Positions 17,404 through 26,729 are shown, numbered from the stretch's first letter. The stretch is 64,000 nucleotides of DNA from Paenibacillus turicensis (GCF_017873435.1 NZ_JAGGKG010000021.1:1-64000); one strand, 5' to 3'. A program made the numbers and translations. Notes: generated by a model not told the origin, from the letters alone.

Positions 17404-18951
17404 TCATTGAGCCGACCAAGCCTCAACATCCCAAACCTTGGTTACCCAATCCTCATAAAAATCAGGTTCATGTGATACCAGTAATACAGTACCTTTGAAT
17501 TCTTTTAGGGCACGCTTAAGCTCTTCTTTTGCATGCACATCTAAGTGATTTGTAGGCTCATCAAATAAAATCCAGTTTGTTTCCCTCATCATTAGCTTAC
17601 ACAATCTAACCTTAGCTTGTTCGCCACCACTTAACGCTCGTAACTGTCTAGTAATGTGTTCATTTTTGAGTCCACAACGTGCAAGATGGGCACGGACCTC
17701 ATGTTGGTTTAAATGAGGAAATTCATTCCACACGCTATCAATTGGTGTACCATTACCCGCAGCTACCTCTTGTTCAAAATAGGCTGGCTCTAAAAAGTCA
17801 CCTTGATATGTTTTGCCACTAAACGGACTTATCTTACCTAAAATTGTTTTCAGCAACGTTGATTTACCAACACCGTTACAACCAACAATAGCAATTTTTT
17901 CGCCACGTTCAATCGTAACACTCATCTTAGGCAATAAAGCATAATCATACCCAATCTCAAAATCAATACCTTCAAAAACCGTTTTACCACTAGCTCTCGC
18001 TTCTTTAAAACCAAATACCGGTTTTGCTGCTTCTTCTGGGCGATCGATACGTTCTAGACGATCCAACTGCTTCTCACGGCTTTTTGCTCGTCCTGATGTA
18101 GAATAACGCGCTTTATTTCGCGCGATAAAGTCCTCTTGCTTTTTAATAAATTCCTGTTGCTTTTCATAAGCATCAATATGCTGGTTTTTATTCATATCAG
18201 CCATTTCAAGGAATTTGTTATAATTTGCTGAATAACGAGTTAGCTTTGCAAACTCTAAATGATAAATTACATTAACAACTTGATTCATAAACTCCGTATC
18301 GTGAGAAATCAAAATAAATGCATACGGGTAGTTTTGCAAATAGTTAGTTAACCATTGAATATGCTCTACATCCAAATAGTTGGTAGGCTCATCTAATAGT
18401 AATACCGTTGGCTTCTCAAGCAACAGCTTGGCTAGCAATACTTTAGTACGTTGTCCCCCACTTAAGGAAGCTACATCACGTTCTAAACCAATCGCTGACA
18501 AGCCTAGCCCATTTGCCATTTCCTCTACCTTAACATCAATTAAATAAAAATCTCCGATGTCTAGCTGCTCCTGAATATCACCCATTTGGTTCAGCAGTTC
18601 CTCTAACTCCTCGGGTGATGCATCAGCCATTTTATTCGTAATTTCCATCATTTCCTTTTCAAGCTCTAACAAGGGCAAGAAAGCATCTTTAAGAACATCA
18701 CGAACCGTTTTGCCTGGTGTTAACTTCGTATGCTGATCCAAATACCCATATCTAATTCTTGGTGTCCATTCTACTTTACCTTGATCCTTTAGCAACTGAC
18801 CTGTGAGAATATTCATAAGAGTAGACTTACCTACCCCATTTGCCCCAACTAGTCCAACATGTTCGCCATCCAATAGACGAAAAGAAACATTTTTAAATAA
18901 TGTACGATCCCCAAAATTGTGGGAGACATTTTCTACACTTAGTAAGCTCAT
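17404..18951 (-). CDS. ABC-F family ATPase
   Basis: A 515-residue soluble protein with two ABC domains: Walker A GANGVGKST and GCNGVGKST, signatures LSGGQRTKVLLAKLL and LSGGEQAKVRLCKLM, and Walker B LLLDEPTNYLD and ILFDEPTNHLD. A charged linker between them (EFIKKQEDFIARNKARYSTSGRAKSREKQLDRLERI region) matches the P-site tRNA interaction motif. There are no membrane segments. ABC-F proteins act on ribosomes as translation factors or give ribosome-targeting antibiotic resistance; which applies here cannot be told by eye. It is monocistronic. Confidence 0.92.
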   Translation of the reverse strand: MSLLSVENVSHNFGDRTLFKNVSFRLLDGEHVGLVGANGVGKSTLMNILTGQLLKDQGKVEWTPRIRYGYLDQHTKLTPGKTVRDVLKDAFLPLLELEKEMMEITNKMADASPEELEELLNQMGDIQEQLDIGDFYLIDVKVEEMANGLGLSAIGLERDVASLSGGQRTKVLLAKLLLEKPTVLLLDEPTNYLDVEHIQWLTNYLQNYPYAFILISHDTEFMNQVVNVIYHLEFAKLTRYSANYNKFLEMADMNKNQHIDAYEKQQEFIKKQEDFIARNKARYSTSGRAKSREKQLDRLERIDRPEEAAKPVFGFKEARASGKTVFEGIDFEIGYDYALLPKMSVTIERGEKIAIVGCNGVGKSTLLKTILGKISPFSGKTYQGDFLEPAYFEQEVAAGNGTPIDSVWNEFPHLNQHEVRAHLARCGLKNEHITRQLRALSGGEQAKVRLCKLMMRETNWILFDEPTNHLDVHAKEELKRALKEFKGTVLLVSHEPDFYEDWVTKVWDVEAWSAQ

Positions 18952-19107
18952 ATCCTTTACAAAAACCCTCTCTTAGTCGAAATAAGTCATTTACGTGTAT
19001 TCAACAACCTATTTTAGCATAATATGAAGGGTTTTTTGAACCTCTCCAAAATAAATCTTTGACACGTGATTTCAAATTTCTAAGAAATAGCATTGTTTTT
19101 GACTTAT

Positions 19108-19821
19108 TTATGCTTCTTTTCTTTCCGCTACACGTAAAACTCTTCTAGTTGCCCTTGTATTCCAACCCACTAGATACTCTATTATGGACACTAATGACCT
19201 TTTATAAGCACGAGTGATCGGTTGCATTTTTAAATGATGGGTATGTGCATTTTCAAGCTGAAGCGCTATATTTGCCTCATTCCACGGGACAATAATAGGC
19301 TCAGAATCCCAACAGATCGGAATATCCTTCATCAAGTTCATCATATATTCATGACTTAAATGGCTATCAACGGCTTGAATATAAACAGGTTTTACAGTTA
19401 TTCCCTTTAGTTCAGGCCATTTTTTAAATAGCTGCTGGAACCATTGCTTACTTTGCTCAATATCATAACGATCAAACGTTGACATCCAAACAACGGCATC
19501 CGCCGAATACCAAGCATCGTAACAACCACAGTGGAAATCATTAATATCTATTAATAAATAATCATAAGCACCAGCTAAACCACCTAATTCAAATATCTCC
19601 TTATTAAGTTCATGCTCATCCTTAAAGCCTGCCGCTACATCAAAGCCATAAAATGGTGTTAATCTTAGCTTGGACTCAGTACTACCAATACAATAGCCGT
19701 ATTTACCAGAAGCAGTAGCATCTACTAGCAATACCTTTTTATTAGCTGAGGATAATATTTTACTCAAATAGAGCAGAAATTCATGCTTATCACTTATACC
19801 TGCAAAAATATAACGTTTCAA
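19108..19821 (-). CDS. ParA/MinD-like protein lacking a clear P-loop
   Basis: A 237-residue protein. The layout looks like a SIMIBI/ParA fold: VLLVDATASGKYG, YDYLLIDINDF and ADAVVWMSTFDRYDIEQSKQWFQQL. The expected Walker A is replaced by IFAGISDKHEFLLYL, with no GK(T/S). The start is TTG, with AAAGGAG upstream, one nt after the stop of the kinase fusion gene. The two are surely one operon and probably partners. A role in localisation or signalling is inference. Confidence 0.6.
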   Translation of the reverse strand: MKRYIFAGISDKHEFLLYLSKILSSANKKVLLVDATASGKYGYCIGSTESKLRLTPFYGFDVAAGFKDEHELNKEIFELGGLAGAYDYLLIDINDFHCGCYDAWYSADAVVWMSTFDRYDIEQSKQWFQQLFKKWPELKGITVKPVYIQAVDSHLSHEYMMNLMKDIPICWDSEPIIVPWNEANIALQLENAHTHHLKMQPITRAYKRSLVSIIEYLVGWNTRATRRVLRVAERKEA

Positions 19822-19822
19822 C

Positions 19823-21307
19823 TTAGTCGTCTCCTTTTGTCCTTTTCATTTTCCACCACAAAGCAATTGACGCAATTAACCTACGTTTAGGGATTAGCCA
19901 TTGCTGAAGTAAATCTAAGATTACTGTCTTCATTTCCTCTCCAGGCTCAAATGGATCTAAATCTAAAGGTAGATGATGTATTAAACTTTTACTTTGTCGC
20001 CTCATCTCCTTGATTTCCTGTACTGGAGCAAAGGGGACAACACATATCCAATCTCGCTTCAGCATCACTGAATGTGTCTCCATAAATCTCATTATGTCAG
20101 CTCTACGCCACTCTGCCGCAGCCGCAACAATAAACGCGATATCTGCACGCATAAACTCTTCTTGCAAATATGGATTATTAGTTGTACCAAGATCACAAAC
20201 GACATAATCATAATTTTGTGCCAATAGTCCAATATACTGTGCTCTAGTTGGTTGTTTAAAATAAAAGACACGATTGATCTGTATTTCTAAAGCATTGCTG
20301 AATTCAGGAAATTCAAATCCTTCTACAATTGAAAATATACGTTCAAACGCTGTTGAAGCCGGGTCAAGCTCGATAATAGCAACTCGATAACTCATTTTTG
20401 CAAGTGAATGTGCAATAGTAATCGCAGTGTGTGTAACACCAACTCCTTGTGAAACACCACTTACAGCAATAAGATTAGTTTTCCCTTCCTTTAATATTTC
20501 TTCTTTTTGCAACACTAGCTTCTGTAATACCCGAATAAACATATCTGCCGATGAATAACGATCCTCTGGGTTAGGCTGCATCAAAGATTGAACCACAGGC
20601 AATAACAGACTATAGCCTCGTTTGGAAAACAACTCCTCCGCTTCCTGTGTTAGTTCACTATATTTACAGCCTGTACCTAAAAATAGCAATACCGCACCTA
20701 AAGAGTATAGATCAGCTCTACCATCACTTTGAGTTCCTACAAATTGTTCTGGAGCGGCAAAACCAATTGTCCCTAGCTTCACCGTATCACTGACTTGATC
20801 TTGTTTATAGCTGCGAGCAATTCCAAAGTCTACAAAACGGACCTCCTCATCTTCGTCTATTAACAAATTAGATGGTTTAATGTCTCGGTGTATAATGGGG
20901 GGATCCTGACTATGCAAATAATGCAACCCTTCCCCTATTTTTAATCCAATATGACCTAATTGCTTTACAGATATAGGTTTATTTTTTTCTTTTATATACT
21001 GATCTAAATGTATGCCCTGAATGTAGTCCATCACTAAATAACAGTACTGTCTATCATTAGACCACAAAAAATCAACGATTCTTGGCAATCTAGGATGACT
21101 TAGTTTAATTAACAACGAAGCCTCCTCTTCAAGTGCCCTGCCTGTGTCATCACTTACACCACTTTCCTTAATCGCCCATTGTTTACCTAATAGCTTCATA
21201 TCATCAGCTAAATACACTCTGCTCATTCCACCTACACCAATAACCTGCAAAATCTGATATCTACCTCCTACAACGTCTCCTGAAGTAAGCTGTGGCATAA
21301 ACTTCAA
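19823..21307 (-). CDS. Ser/Thr protein kinase fused to a ParA/MinD-like ATPase domain
   Basis: About 494 residues. The N-terminal Hanks-type kinase (about residues 15-270) shows GVGGMSRVYLADD, WAIKE (Lys), HRDIKPSNLLID, VDFGIARS and GFAAPEQF. After a linker comes a P-loop domain (about 282-470) with VSGVSQGVGVTHTAITIAHSL, VAIIELDPAS and YDYVVCDLGT, resembling ParA/MinD/CpaE. The P-loop ends GVTHT rather than GKT. No transmembrane helix or PASTA repeat is present, unlike PrkC. The TTG at 21307 is favoured by GGGGGTGA 5 nt upstream; an ATG three codons later is an alternative. It is followed directly by a second ParA-like gene. Confidence 0.85.
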   Translation of the reverse strand: MKFMPQLTSGDVVGGRYQILQVIGVGGMSRVYLADDMKLLGKQWAIKESGVSDDTGRALEEEASLLIKLSHPRLPRIVDFLWSNDRQYCYLVMDYIQGIHLDQYIKEKNKPISVKQLGHIGLKIGEGLHYLHSQDPPIIHRDIKPSNLLIDEDEEVRFVDFGIARSYKQDQVSDTVKLGTIGFAAPEQFVGTQSDGRADLYSLGAVLLFLGTGCKYSELTQEAEELFSKRGYSLLLPVVQSLMQPNPEDRYSSADMFIRVLQKLVLQKEEILKEGKTNLIAVSGVSQGVGVTHTAITIAHSLAKMSYRVAIIELDPASTAFERIFSIVEGFEFPEFSNALEIQINRVFYFKQPTRAQYIGLLAQNYDYVVCDLGTTNNPYLQEEFMRADIAFIVAAAAEWRRADIMRFMETHSVMLKRDWICVVPFAPVQEIKEMRRQSKSLIHHLPLDLDPFEPGEEMKTVILDLLQQWLIPKRRLIASIALWWKMKRTKGDD

Positions 21308-21332
21308 CGATTCACCCCCTATGTAAGACAAC

Positions 21333-21407
21333 AAAAAAGGGAAAGCTCCACATCCAACTATCCATCTGGTTCATTACCAAATAAATAATTGCATGGGATG
21401 CTTTCCC
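21333..21407 (-). terminator. hairpin with T run upstream of the kinase gene (terminator or attenuator)
   Basis: On the minus strand GGGAAAGC (21400-21407) pairs with GCTTTCCC (21339-21346), followed by TTTTTTG. Inside lies a 53-nt loop with further pairing (ATCC/GGAT). It sits between the RlmM-like gene and the kinase start. It may simply terminate the upstream gene or act as a structured leader. Confidence 0.55.
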
Positions 21408-21502
21408 AGCTAAGTTATTTTTGTGCTTTAATTTGAAATTAGTATATGTTAATATAATCCAACTGTCAACATGCTTTTCAAACACAGATTTAATTAACGA
21501 TG

Positions 21503-22570
21503 TTAATATTTAATCATATATAAAGTAATTTCATCCCGATTGTGTGCTAGTTGTTTGGCACGCTGGACTTGGAGTCTTGCATCCTGAAACATGCTTATAA
21601 TTTCACTTATAAGTGCCATTGGCTTTTTATGCAGTAGCTTAACCGTTACAATTGCTGTACCTCCAGGCTGAAGTGCATCCAATAGGTTAATGACTAGTTT
21701 TGCTGTCCCTTTTGGACTCCAACTCATATCACACACTAGCAAATCAAACTGTCCTTCGTTAAACTTTACACTATCTGCGTTCTTTTTCAGATAAGTTAGG
21801 TTTGGTGAAGCAAGTACAGAAGGTGCCATTTTAGCTGGATCAACCGCTGTAACCTTTAATCCACGTTCTAGTAAAAAAGAAGTCCAGCCCCCAGGAGCAG
21901 CACCAATATCAAGTGCATTGTGGAAGGAGGAGAATGGAATACCAAAGCTAACCTCAGCCTCTAACAGCTTAAATTTAGCTCGGGATACTTGCCCTTCTTC
22001 CTTTTGAAAACGAATCGCTCCACCATTCCAGTCAGACAACTGATGCCCTACTGCTTCAACACCAGCGTACACCCCATTTTGCGCAGCAAATATTGAAATG
22101 ACATAATCTGCATCTTTGACTACAAATTGTGCACCCAAATCACCTAAACCATCCTGAATGATTGTTTTAAGCTCTGCAGGGCTATCCTGCCATACAGACT
22201 GTGTAGACTTACGAACCTGAACTACTATATTTGATTCTTTTAAAAAGCTATGCGAAGCAATAAATTGATTTAGCTCACTTAACCACGACCAAGCATCACC
22301 TGACACTTCATCATACTCATATTCCCAGCTTACAGCAAACATATGACGCAAAAAGATCGGCTCTTGTCGTTCCATAACGGCGTAGATCTCTTTAAGTTCA
22401 TGCTGTAGGCTGACTAACATGACTTCCCCAGGAACAAGCATTTTTGATTTGACAGAACCAAATAAACGATGTAGTTCTTCCTGAGCATATGGAGCAAAGC
22501 CATGGTTAGATGTGCATATTAATTTTGAAAATGCTGGTTCATCTATGACTTCATTTTCTAGTTGATTCAA
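21503..22570 (-). CDS. FtsJ/RlmM-like 2'-O-ribose methyltransferase
   Basis: A 355-residue protein. An N-terminal THUMP-like/RlmM-type region is followed by an FtsJ-fold domain: DIGAAPGGWTSFLLERG (SAM site), AVDPAKM, LLVCDMSWSPKG, IVTVKLLHKK and DEITLYMIKY. These provide the K-D-K-E tetrad typical of RrmJ-type 2'-O-methylases. Similar proteins in Gram-positives are called SAM-dependent methyltransferases related to E. coli RlmM (23S rRNA C2498). The exact RNA target in this organism is not established. Confidence 0.85.
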   Translation of the reverse strand: MNQLENEVIDEPAFSKLICTSNHGFAPYAQEELHRLFGSVKSKMLVPGEVMLVSLQHELKEIYAVMERQEPIFLRHMFAVSWEYEYDEVSGDAWSWLSELNQFIASHSFLKESNIVVQVRKSTQSVWQDSPAELKTIIQDGLGDLGAQFVVKDADYVISIFAAQNGVYAGVEAVGHQLSDWNGGAIRFQKEEGQVSRAKFKLLEAEVSFGIPFSSFHNALDIGAAPGGWTSFLLERGLKVTAVDPAKMAPSVLASPNLTYLKKNADSVKFNEGQFDLLVCDMSWSPKGTAKLVINLLDALQPGGTAIVTVKLLHKKPMALISEIISMFQDARLQVQRAKQLAHNRDEITLYMIKY

Positions 22571-22587
22571 AATTTAACCCCCAACTT

Positions 22588-22926
22588 CTATTTTGCTTCT
22601 TTTGCTATATCGTCCAAACGAGAAAAAGGAATTGGACCGTCATGCAAGGTAACATGCTCTGGCTTATTTTGATATAACATCTCATACATCTTTCTTTTGC
22701 CATACATGCTGGACGTGTGCAGAAAAATTTCATTTGCATAAAGTCCCTCTCGTATCATGCCTGATACTACTTCACTTCCTGTTGGCTCTCCTGGTCCCAT
22801 ATCATAGTCTAAAGATAATATATCAACCTCAACCTCACGAAGTACCTGCAAGCATTCCTCTACCGATCTAACTAAAGTAAAGCCTTTAGGACATCGTCGT
22901 AAATCATCCATATACAAATGAATCAA
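22588..22926 (-). CDS. cyclic-phosphate processing receiver-like (cp-REC) protein
   Basis: A 112-residue single-domain protein: IHLYMDDLRRCPKGFTLVRSVEECLQVLRE, DILSLDYDMGPGEPTGSEVV and a central IFLHTSSMYGKRKM. The DD-L-R and LDYDMG motifs match the receiver-like domain predicted to process cyclic phosphates. The start is TTG after AAGGGAAG. It lies between the nfo/fpg repair pair and the methyltransferase. Its function has not been demonstrated, to my knowledge. Confidence 0.7.
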   Translation of the reverse strand: MIHLYMDDLRRCPKGFTLVRSVEECLQVLREVEVDILSLDYDMGPGEPTGSEVVSGMIREGLYANEIFLHTSSMYGKRKMYEMLYQNKPEHVTLHDGPIPFSRLDDIAKEAK

Positions 22927-22949
22927 TTAAGATCTTCCCTTCCGCGGTA

Positions 22950-23819
22950 TTAACAGTTTTGTCGCTCTCCCCAGCGTCTAACCTTTTCAATATCTTCTCT
23001 ATATGTTCCATCTCTTCCAGTTCTACTCTCGATAATCATTGGCTTAGTTCGTACCTCAGGAATGGATAAAAAGTATTCAAAGCCTTTCTGACCAATAAAC
23101 CCCTCTCCTGGTCTTGCATGTCGATCCTTACGGGACAGAGCAGGGTATTGCGAATCGTTAAAATGAATACACTTAACATCCGCCCAAAAATTATACTCTT
23201 GAGCCTTTTGGACAAAGTTATTATCCTGATCCCCAACCCACATTCCTGAAGCAAATGCATGACATGTATCCAGGCAAAACCCAACATATTCGGGTTTCTC
23301 ACATAAACTACGAATTTTAGTTAATTCTTCAATGGTGATTCCCATGTCTCCATGATCACCTGCTTGATTTTCCAGCAAAAGCATAGACTTGCCCTGCCAG
23401 TGTGAAAGCACTTTATTTATACATTGTATAATATTTTGGTATCCTTGCAAGAGATTAATTCCCTTATAAATACCAAAATGAACAATTATTCCAATTGACC
23501 CACACGCCTCACTAATTTCCAAATCATTTTTTAATGAAGCAGTGGTACGATTAAACTGGTCATCCGAAGCATTTGTCTCTACCGCTAAATTACTTGGATA
23601 TGGGGTATGAATAACAGAGAGAATGTCATTCTCTCTACAAATTTTTTTACATTTTGTGGCCTCAGCCTTGTCAAAATCTTTTACAGTAAGGCTTCGTGGA
23701 TTTTTTGAAAAAAACTGATAGCAGTTCCCTCCCTGCTTCATCGCAGTTAATGCTGCACCTGCGAATCCAGTCCGAATACTGTGATGACCTCCTACATACA
23801 GAGGTACATTATTTTTCAT
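22950..23819 (-). CDS. nfo: deoxyribonuclease IV (AP endonuclease)
   Basis: A 289-residue xylose-isomerase-like TIM barrel of AP endonuclease family 2. Metal-binding elements are visible: GGHHSI near the start, IVHFGIYKG, LLENQAG, CLDTCHAFASG, IHFNDS, DRHARPGEG and PMIIESRT. It cuts the backbone 5' of abasic sites. The start overlaps the end of the Fpg-like glycosylase gene by 11 nt, so glycosylase and AP endonuclease are translated as a coupled repair pair. Confidence 0.93.
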   Translation of the reverse strand: MKNNVPLYVGGHHSIRTGFAGAALTAMKQGGNCYQFFSKNPRSLTVKDFDKAEATKCKKICRENDILSVIHTPYPSNLAVETNASDDQFNRTTASLKNDLEISEACGSIGIIVHFGIYKGINLLQGYQNIIQCINKVLSHWQGKSMLLLENQAGDHGDMGITIEELTKIRSLCEKPEYVGFCLDTCHAFASGMWVGDQDNNFVQKAQEYNFWADVKCIHFNDSQYPALSRKDRHARPGEGFIGQKGFEYFLSIPEVRTKPMIIESRTGRDGTYREDIEKVRRWGERQNC

Positions 23820-24624
23820 GCTGGCAGCCAGGACTATAAAACATTTTTTTACCGTTAATTTCTCCCTTTACAATAGTATCTCCACAACGTGGACATACAC
23901 TGCCCTCCTCATCGTAAACAACACACAAATCATTAGAGCCACCTGTTAAAGTATCGCCTTGCATAAGCGGAGACTCCATGTATCCTCCTGCTTGTGTTGC
24001 TGTAATCAACACTTTTCGCATTGCATGGTATAGCTCGCGTAAATCTTGCTCATTTAAATTTTGAATTTTTACACTTGGTCTAAGCTTTGCCTCATAAGCT
24101 ATCTCATCAACATAGCAATTACCAATCCCGGCGATGACGTCTTGATTCGTTAACGTCGTTTTAATGCTTCCTTTTCGTGATGAAATTAGCTCAATAAATT
24201 TAGATTCTGTCATTTTTGAATGTAGTGGCTCGGGCCCTAAATGACCAAACTTTTCATCAATTTCCTTCGCCGTTAACAAATGCAAATAACCAAGTCGTAG
24301 CCCAATAAAGAATAACACTTTGTCACCAAAGGAAATTTCAATTTGTGTGGTCCGATCAAGGCGATCCTCGTCAGAACCTAAATATAGCAATCCACCTAAC
24401 ATAAGATGAAGCACTAAACGTCTACCGTTATCTAGGTGAAAAATTAAATGCTTTGCACGTCGTTCTACAAAAATGACATGTCTATCCTGAAGCTCCGCCT
24501 CAAATTGCTCTACACTTGTATTTATAGATTTTGGTCTATTTACAACTACTTTTGTTATCTTTTTATCTAAAATGTGCTGAGAAAGCTGTATTTTGTAATT
24601 TTCCATTTCTGGTAGTTCCGGCAT
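23809..24624 (-). CDS. Fpg/Nei-family DNA glycosylase
   Basis: A 271-residue glycosylase/AP lyase. It begins MPELPEMENY (catalytic Pro-Glu), has the helix-two-turn-helix segment QDVIAGIGNCYVDEIAYEAKLRP and a C-terminal zinc-finger region CPRCGDTIVKG and FYSPGCQ. In most family members the last pair is CxxC; here the first Cys of that pair is Ser, so zinc binding may be altered. The usual substrate in the family is oxidised purines such as 8-oxoguanine. It is the first gene of a repair pair with nfo. Confidence 0.9.
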   Translation of the reverse strand: MPELPEMENYKIQLSQHILDKKITKVVVNRPKSINTSVEQFEAELQDRHVIFVERRAKHLIFHLDNGRRLVLHLMLGGLLYLGSDEDRLDRTTQIEISFGDKVLFFIGLRLGYLHLLTAKEIDEKFGHLGPEPLHSKMTESKFIELISSRKGSIKTTLTNQDVIAGIGNCYVDEIAYEAKLRPSVKIQNLNEQDLRELYHAMRKVLITATQAGGYMESPLMQGDTLTGGSNDLCVVYDEEGSVCPRCGDTIVKGEINGKKMFYSPGCQHEK

Positions 24625-24642
24625 GTTTATCTATCCTTTCAC

Positions 24643-25431
24643 TCACTGTCTAATTAAATCAATCACTTCTATAAGATCATTGCATATCACATCTGCTTTT
24701 AAATTTGTCCTTTGTTCAAAGGATTCCAAATTTTTGGCATTTGTAACCCCTGTTAAAGTTAATATAGTGCCACATCCTACATTAGCACCCGCTGAAATAT
24801 CTGTTAGCATATTGTCACCAATCACAGCAATTTGTTCATTTGGGAGCTGTAACTTATGAATTGCATATTCCATTAATATGCGAGAGGGTTTTCCTATTAT
24901 TGTTGGTTTTTTCCCTGTAGCCGCTTCAATAGCTGCTCCAAGTGTACCCGCGCCAGGCGCAAAACCTTCCTTCGTAGGCAACATCAGGTCGGGATTTGTC
25001 AAAATAAACTCAGCTCCGTTGGCGATCCAGTTCATTGCTTTGCTTAATGTTTCATATGTAAAAGAACGATCAATGCCTTGAACAACTATATCTGGCTTTT
25101 CCCATTCTATCGATACATTAGCCTCATGCAAGGCGGTCAATAATCCATGCTCACCTATAGGCGCAACTGTAGCAGCGGGCTTCGTACGCTTAATATAATC
25201 CGCAGCGGCTACTGCAGAGGTACAAACCTGTTCCTGTAAGGCAGGGATACCCATTTCACGCAAATGTAATGCTACTTCCTCTGGTGTACGTGAGGAGTTA
25301 TTTGTAACAAACAAATAAGGCTTACCACAATGATTAAGCTCATGAATCAATTGCTCCGCATGAGGTATAATACGACTCCCATGATATAAAGTTCCATCTA
25401 AATCAATTAAAAAGGCATTCCAGCTTGCCAA
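24643..25431 (-). CDS. HAD-IIA family sugar-phosphatase (NagD-like)
   Basis: A 262-residue HAD phosphatase. Motif I is FLIDLDGTLYHGS, motif II is FVTNNSSRTPEEVA, motif III is IGKPSRILMEYA and motif IV is AVIGDNMLTDISAG. The C2a cap and VTNN mark subfamily IIA (NagD, AraL). It likely dephosphorylates a small sugar phosphate or nucleotide. The start is TTG after GGGGGGATTGTC. Confidence 0.88.
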   Translation of the reverse strand: MASWNAFLIDLDGTLYHGSRIIPHAEQLIHELNHCGKPYLFVTNNSSRTPEEVALHLREMGIPALQEQVCTSAVAAADYIKRTKPAATVAPIGEHGLLTALHEANVSIEWEKPDIVVQGIDRSFTYETLSKAMNWIANGAEFILTNPDLMLPTKEGFAPGAGTLGAAIEAATGKKPTIIGKPSRILMEYAIHKLQLPNEQIAVIGDNMLTDISAGANVGCGTILTLTGVTNAKNLESFEQRTNLKADVICNDLIEVIDLIRQ

Positions 25432-25554
25432 GACAATCCCCCCTTATGTAGCCTATAACAATACTATTTGATTTTGTCTATTTTGCGTCGAACACCATCG
25501 AAGCATGTACAAGAACAGTGTCATTTCCTGCGCTTTCCCGGAAAATAATTTGGG

Positions 25555-25788
25555 TAATAATTATAGCTCAAAATCAAGAAAATAGTGGTTGCCAAGATGT
25601 TGATGGTTGCTACGAAACAGAGGGTTCTTCCGATCGTTGTTAAAACCAGATTCCTTCTTTTATTATAATTTATCGTTGAAATCTGGTTTTAAATACGAAC
25701 GTTGCACTTCTCCAGAATCCCTCTGTCCCTTCGCTAATTCAGGTGTTTGTCAACCACTATTTACAGCAACAATGAGCTATAATTATTA
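25555..25788. mobile_element. MITE-like 234-bp inverted-repeat element
   Basis: The terminal 16 bp TAATAATTATAGCTCA (25555-25570) recur exactly inverted at 25773-25788. Pairing continues inward in blocks (AAATAGTGGTTG, ACAGAGGG, AAAACCAGATT with their complements), so the whole element is an imperfect palindrome. If the outer TA on each side is a target duplication, the element fits the TA-duplicating (IS630/Tc1-mariner) style of miniature transposon. It carries no gene and fills most of the 371-bp gap between a HAD gene and rnz. A structured RNA is an alternative reading. Confidence 0.7.
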
Positions 25789-25802
25789 GATAGCTTCAGT
25801 AG

Positions 25803-26729
25803 TTAGGTGCGTTCTATTGGGTACAAGACATGTTCTTGTGCCAATTGAGAAGCAGGGAAGGTGTGCTGCGCCTCTGTTGCTAAAGCTTCTAATTGCTCTT
25901 CAGATTTGTATCTTGAGCTGAAATGCGTCATGTATAAAGTTTTAACGCCTGCCTCTTTTGCAGCTTCTGCCGCCTGAGTGGCAGTACTGTGATAATAAGT
26001 ATGAGCAGTTGAAGCAAGCTCGTGTAAAAATGTAGCTTCATGCACTAATACATTTGCACCCTTCGCTAATATCGCTACACCAGCACAAGGTCTTGTATCC
26101 CCTAATACCGTTACAATACGTCCCTTTTTAGGTTCACCTAAAACATCACTTGGCATAACAATAGTTCCATCTATCGCAGTCACACATTCCCCACGTTTTA
26201 ACTGACCATACTGGGGCCCAGGCTTAATCCCTAAGGAATCTAAATATGTCATATTTAACTTACCTGGTTGATCCTTTTCTACAAAACGATAACCATAACT
26301 AGCAATTCGATGATCAAGCAGGGCTGATTCAACATAAAAACGGTCATCCTCAAATATAGCCCCACCCTCATGCTCAATAATTTCAAGCTCATAGTTAATA
26401 TGAGACTGACTAATCTCTAGTGCACTTTCAATAAAAGCTTTTAATCCGTGTGGGCCATATATTTGTAAAGGCGTATCTCCGCCCTGATAGGCACGACTTG
26501 AAATAAGTCCAGGTAAACCAAAAATGTGATCTCCATGCAAATGAGTTACAAATATTTTTTCAAGCTTACTCAGCTTTAATGGCGAACGTAAAATTTGATG
26601 CTGCGTCGCTTCCCCACAATCAATTAACCAAAATGAGCGTCTTTCTTCAAGCAAACGTAGCGCCACAGAAGTAACATTACGTTCAAGTGAAGGGACTCCT
26701 GCATTTGTACCTAAAAAATAAAGTTCCAT
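25803..26729 (-). CDS. rnz: ribonuclease Z
   Basis: A 308-residue metallo-beta-lactamase-fold tRNA 3' endonuclease. Visible are FLGTNAGVPS at the start, the zinc motif THLHGDHIFGLPGL, GDTRPC, a bacterial substrate-arm-like insert, and the late VHEATFLHELASTAHTYYHST and TLYMTHFSSRYK segments. Length is typical. It removes 3' trailers from tRNA precursors. The ribosome site is AAAAGGATGATAGTTC. Confidence 0.95.
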   Translation of the reverse strand: MELYFLGTNAGVPSLERNVTSVALRLLEERRSFWLIDCGEATQHQILRSPLKLSKLEKIFVTHLHGDHIFGLPGLISSRAYQGGDTPLQIYGPHGLKAFIESALEISQSHINYELEIIEHEGGAIFEDDRFYVESALLDHRIASYGYRFVEKDQPGKLNMTYLDSLGIKPGPQYGQLKRGECVTAIDGTIVMPSDVLGEPKKGRIVTVLGDTRPCAGVAILAKGANVLVHEATFLHELASTAHTYYHSTATQAAEAAKEAGVKTLYMTHFSSRYKSEEQLEALATEAQHTFPASQLAQEHVLYPIERT

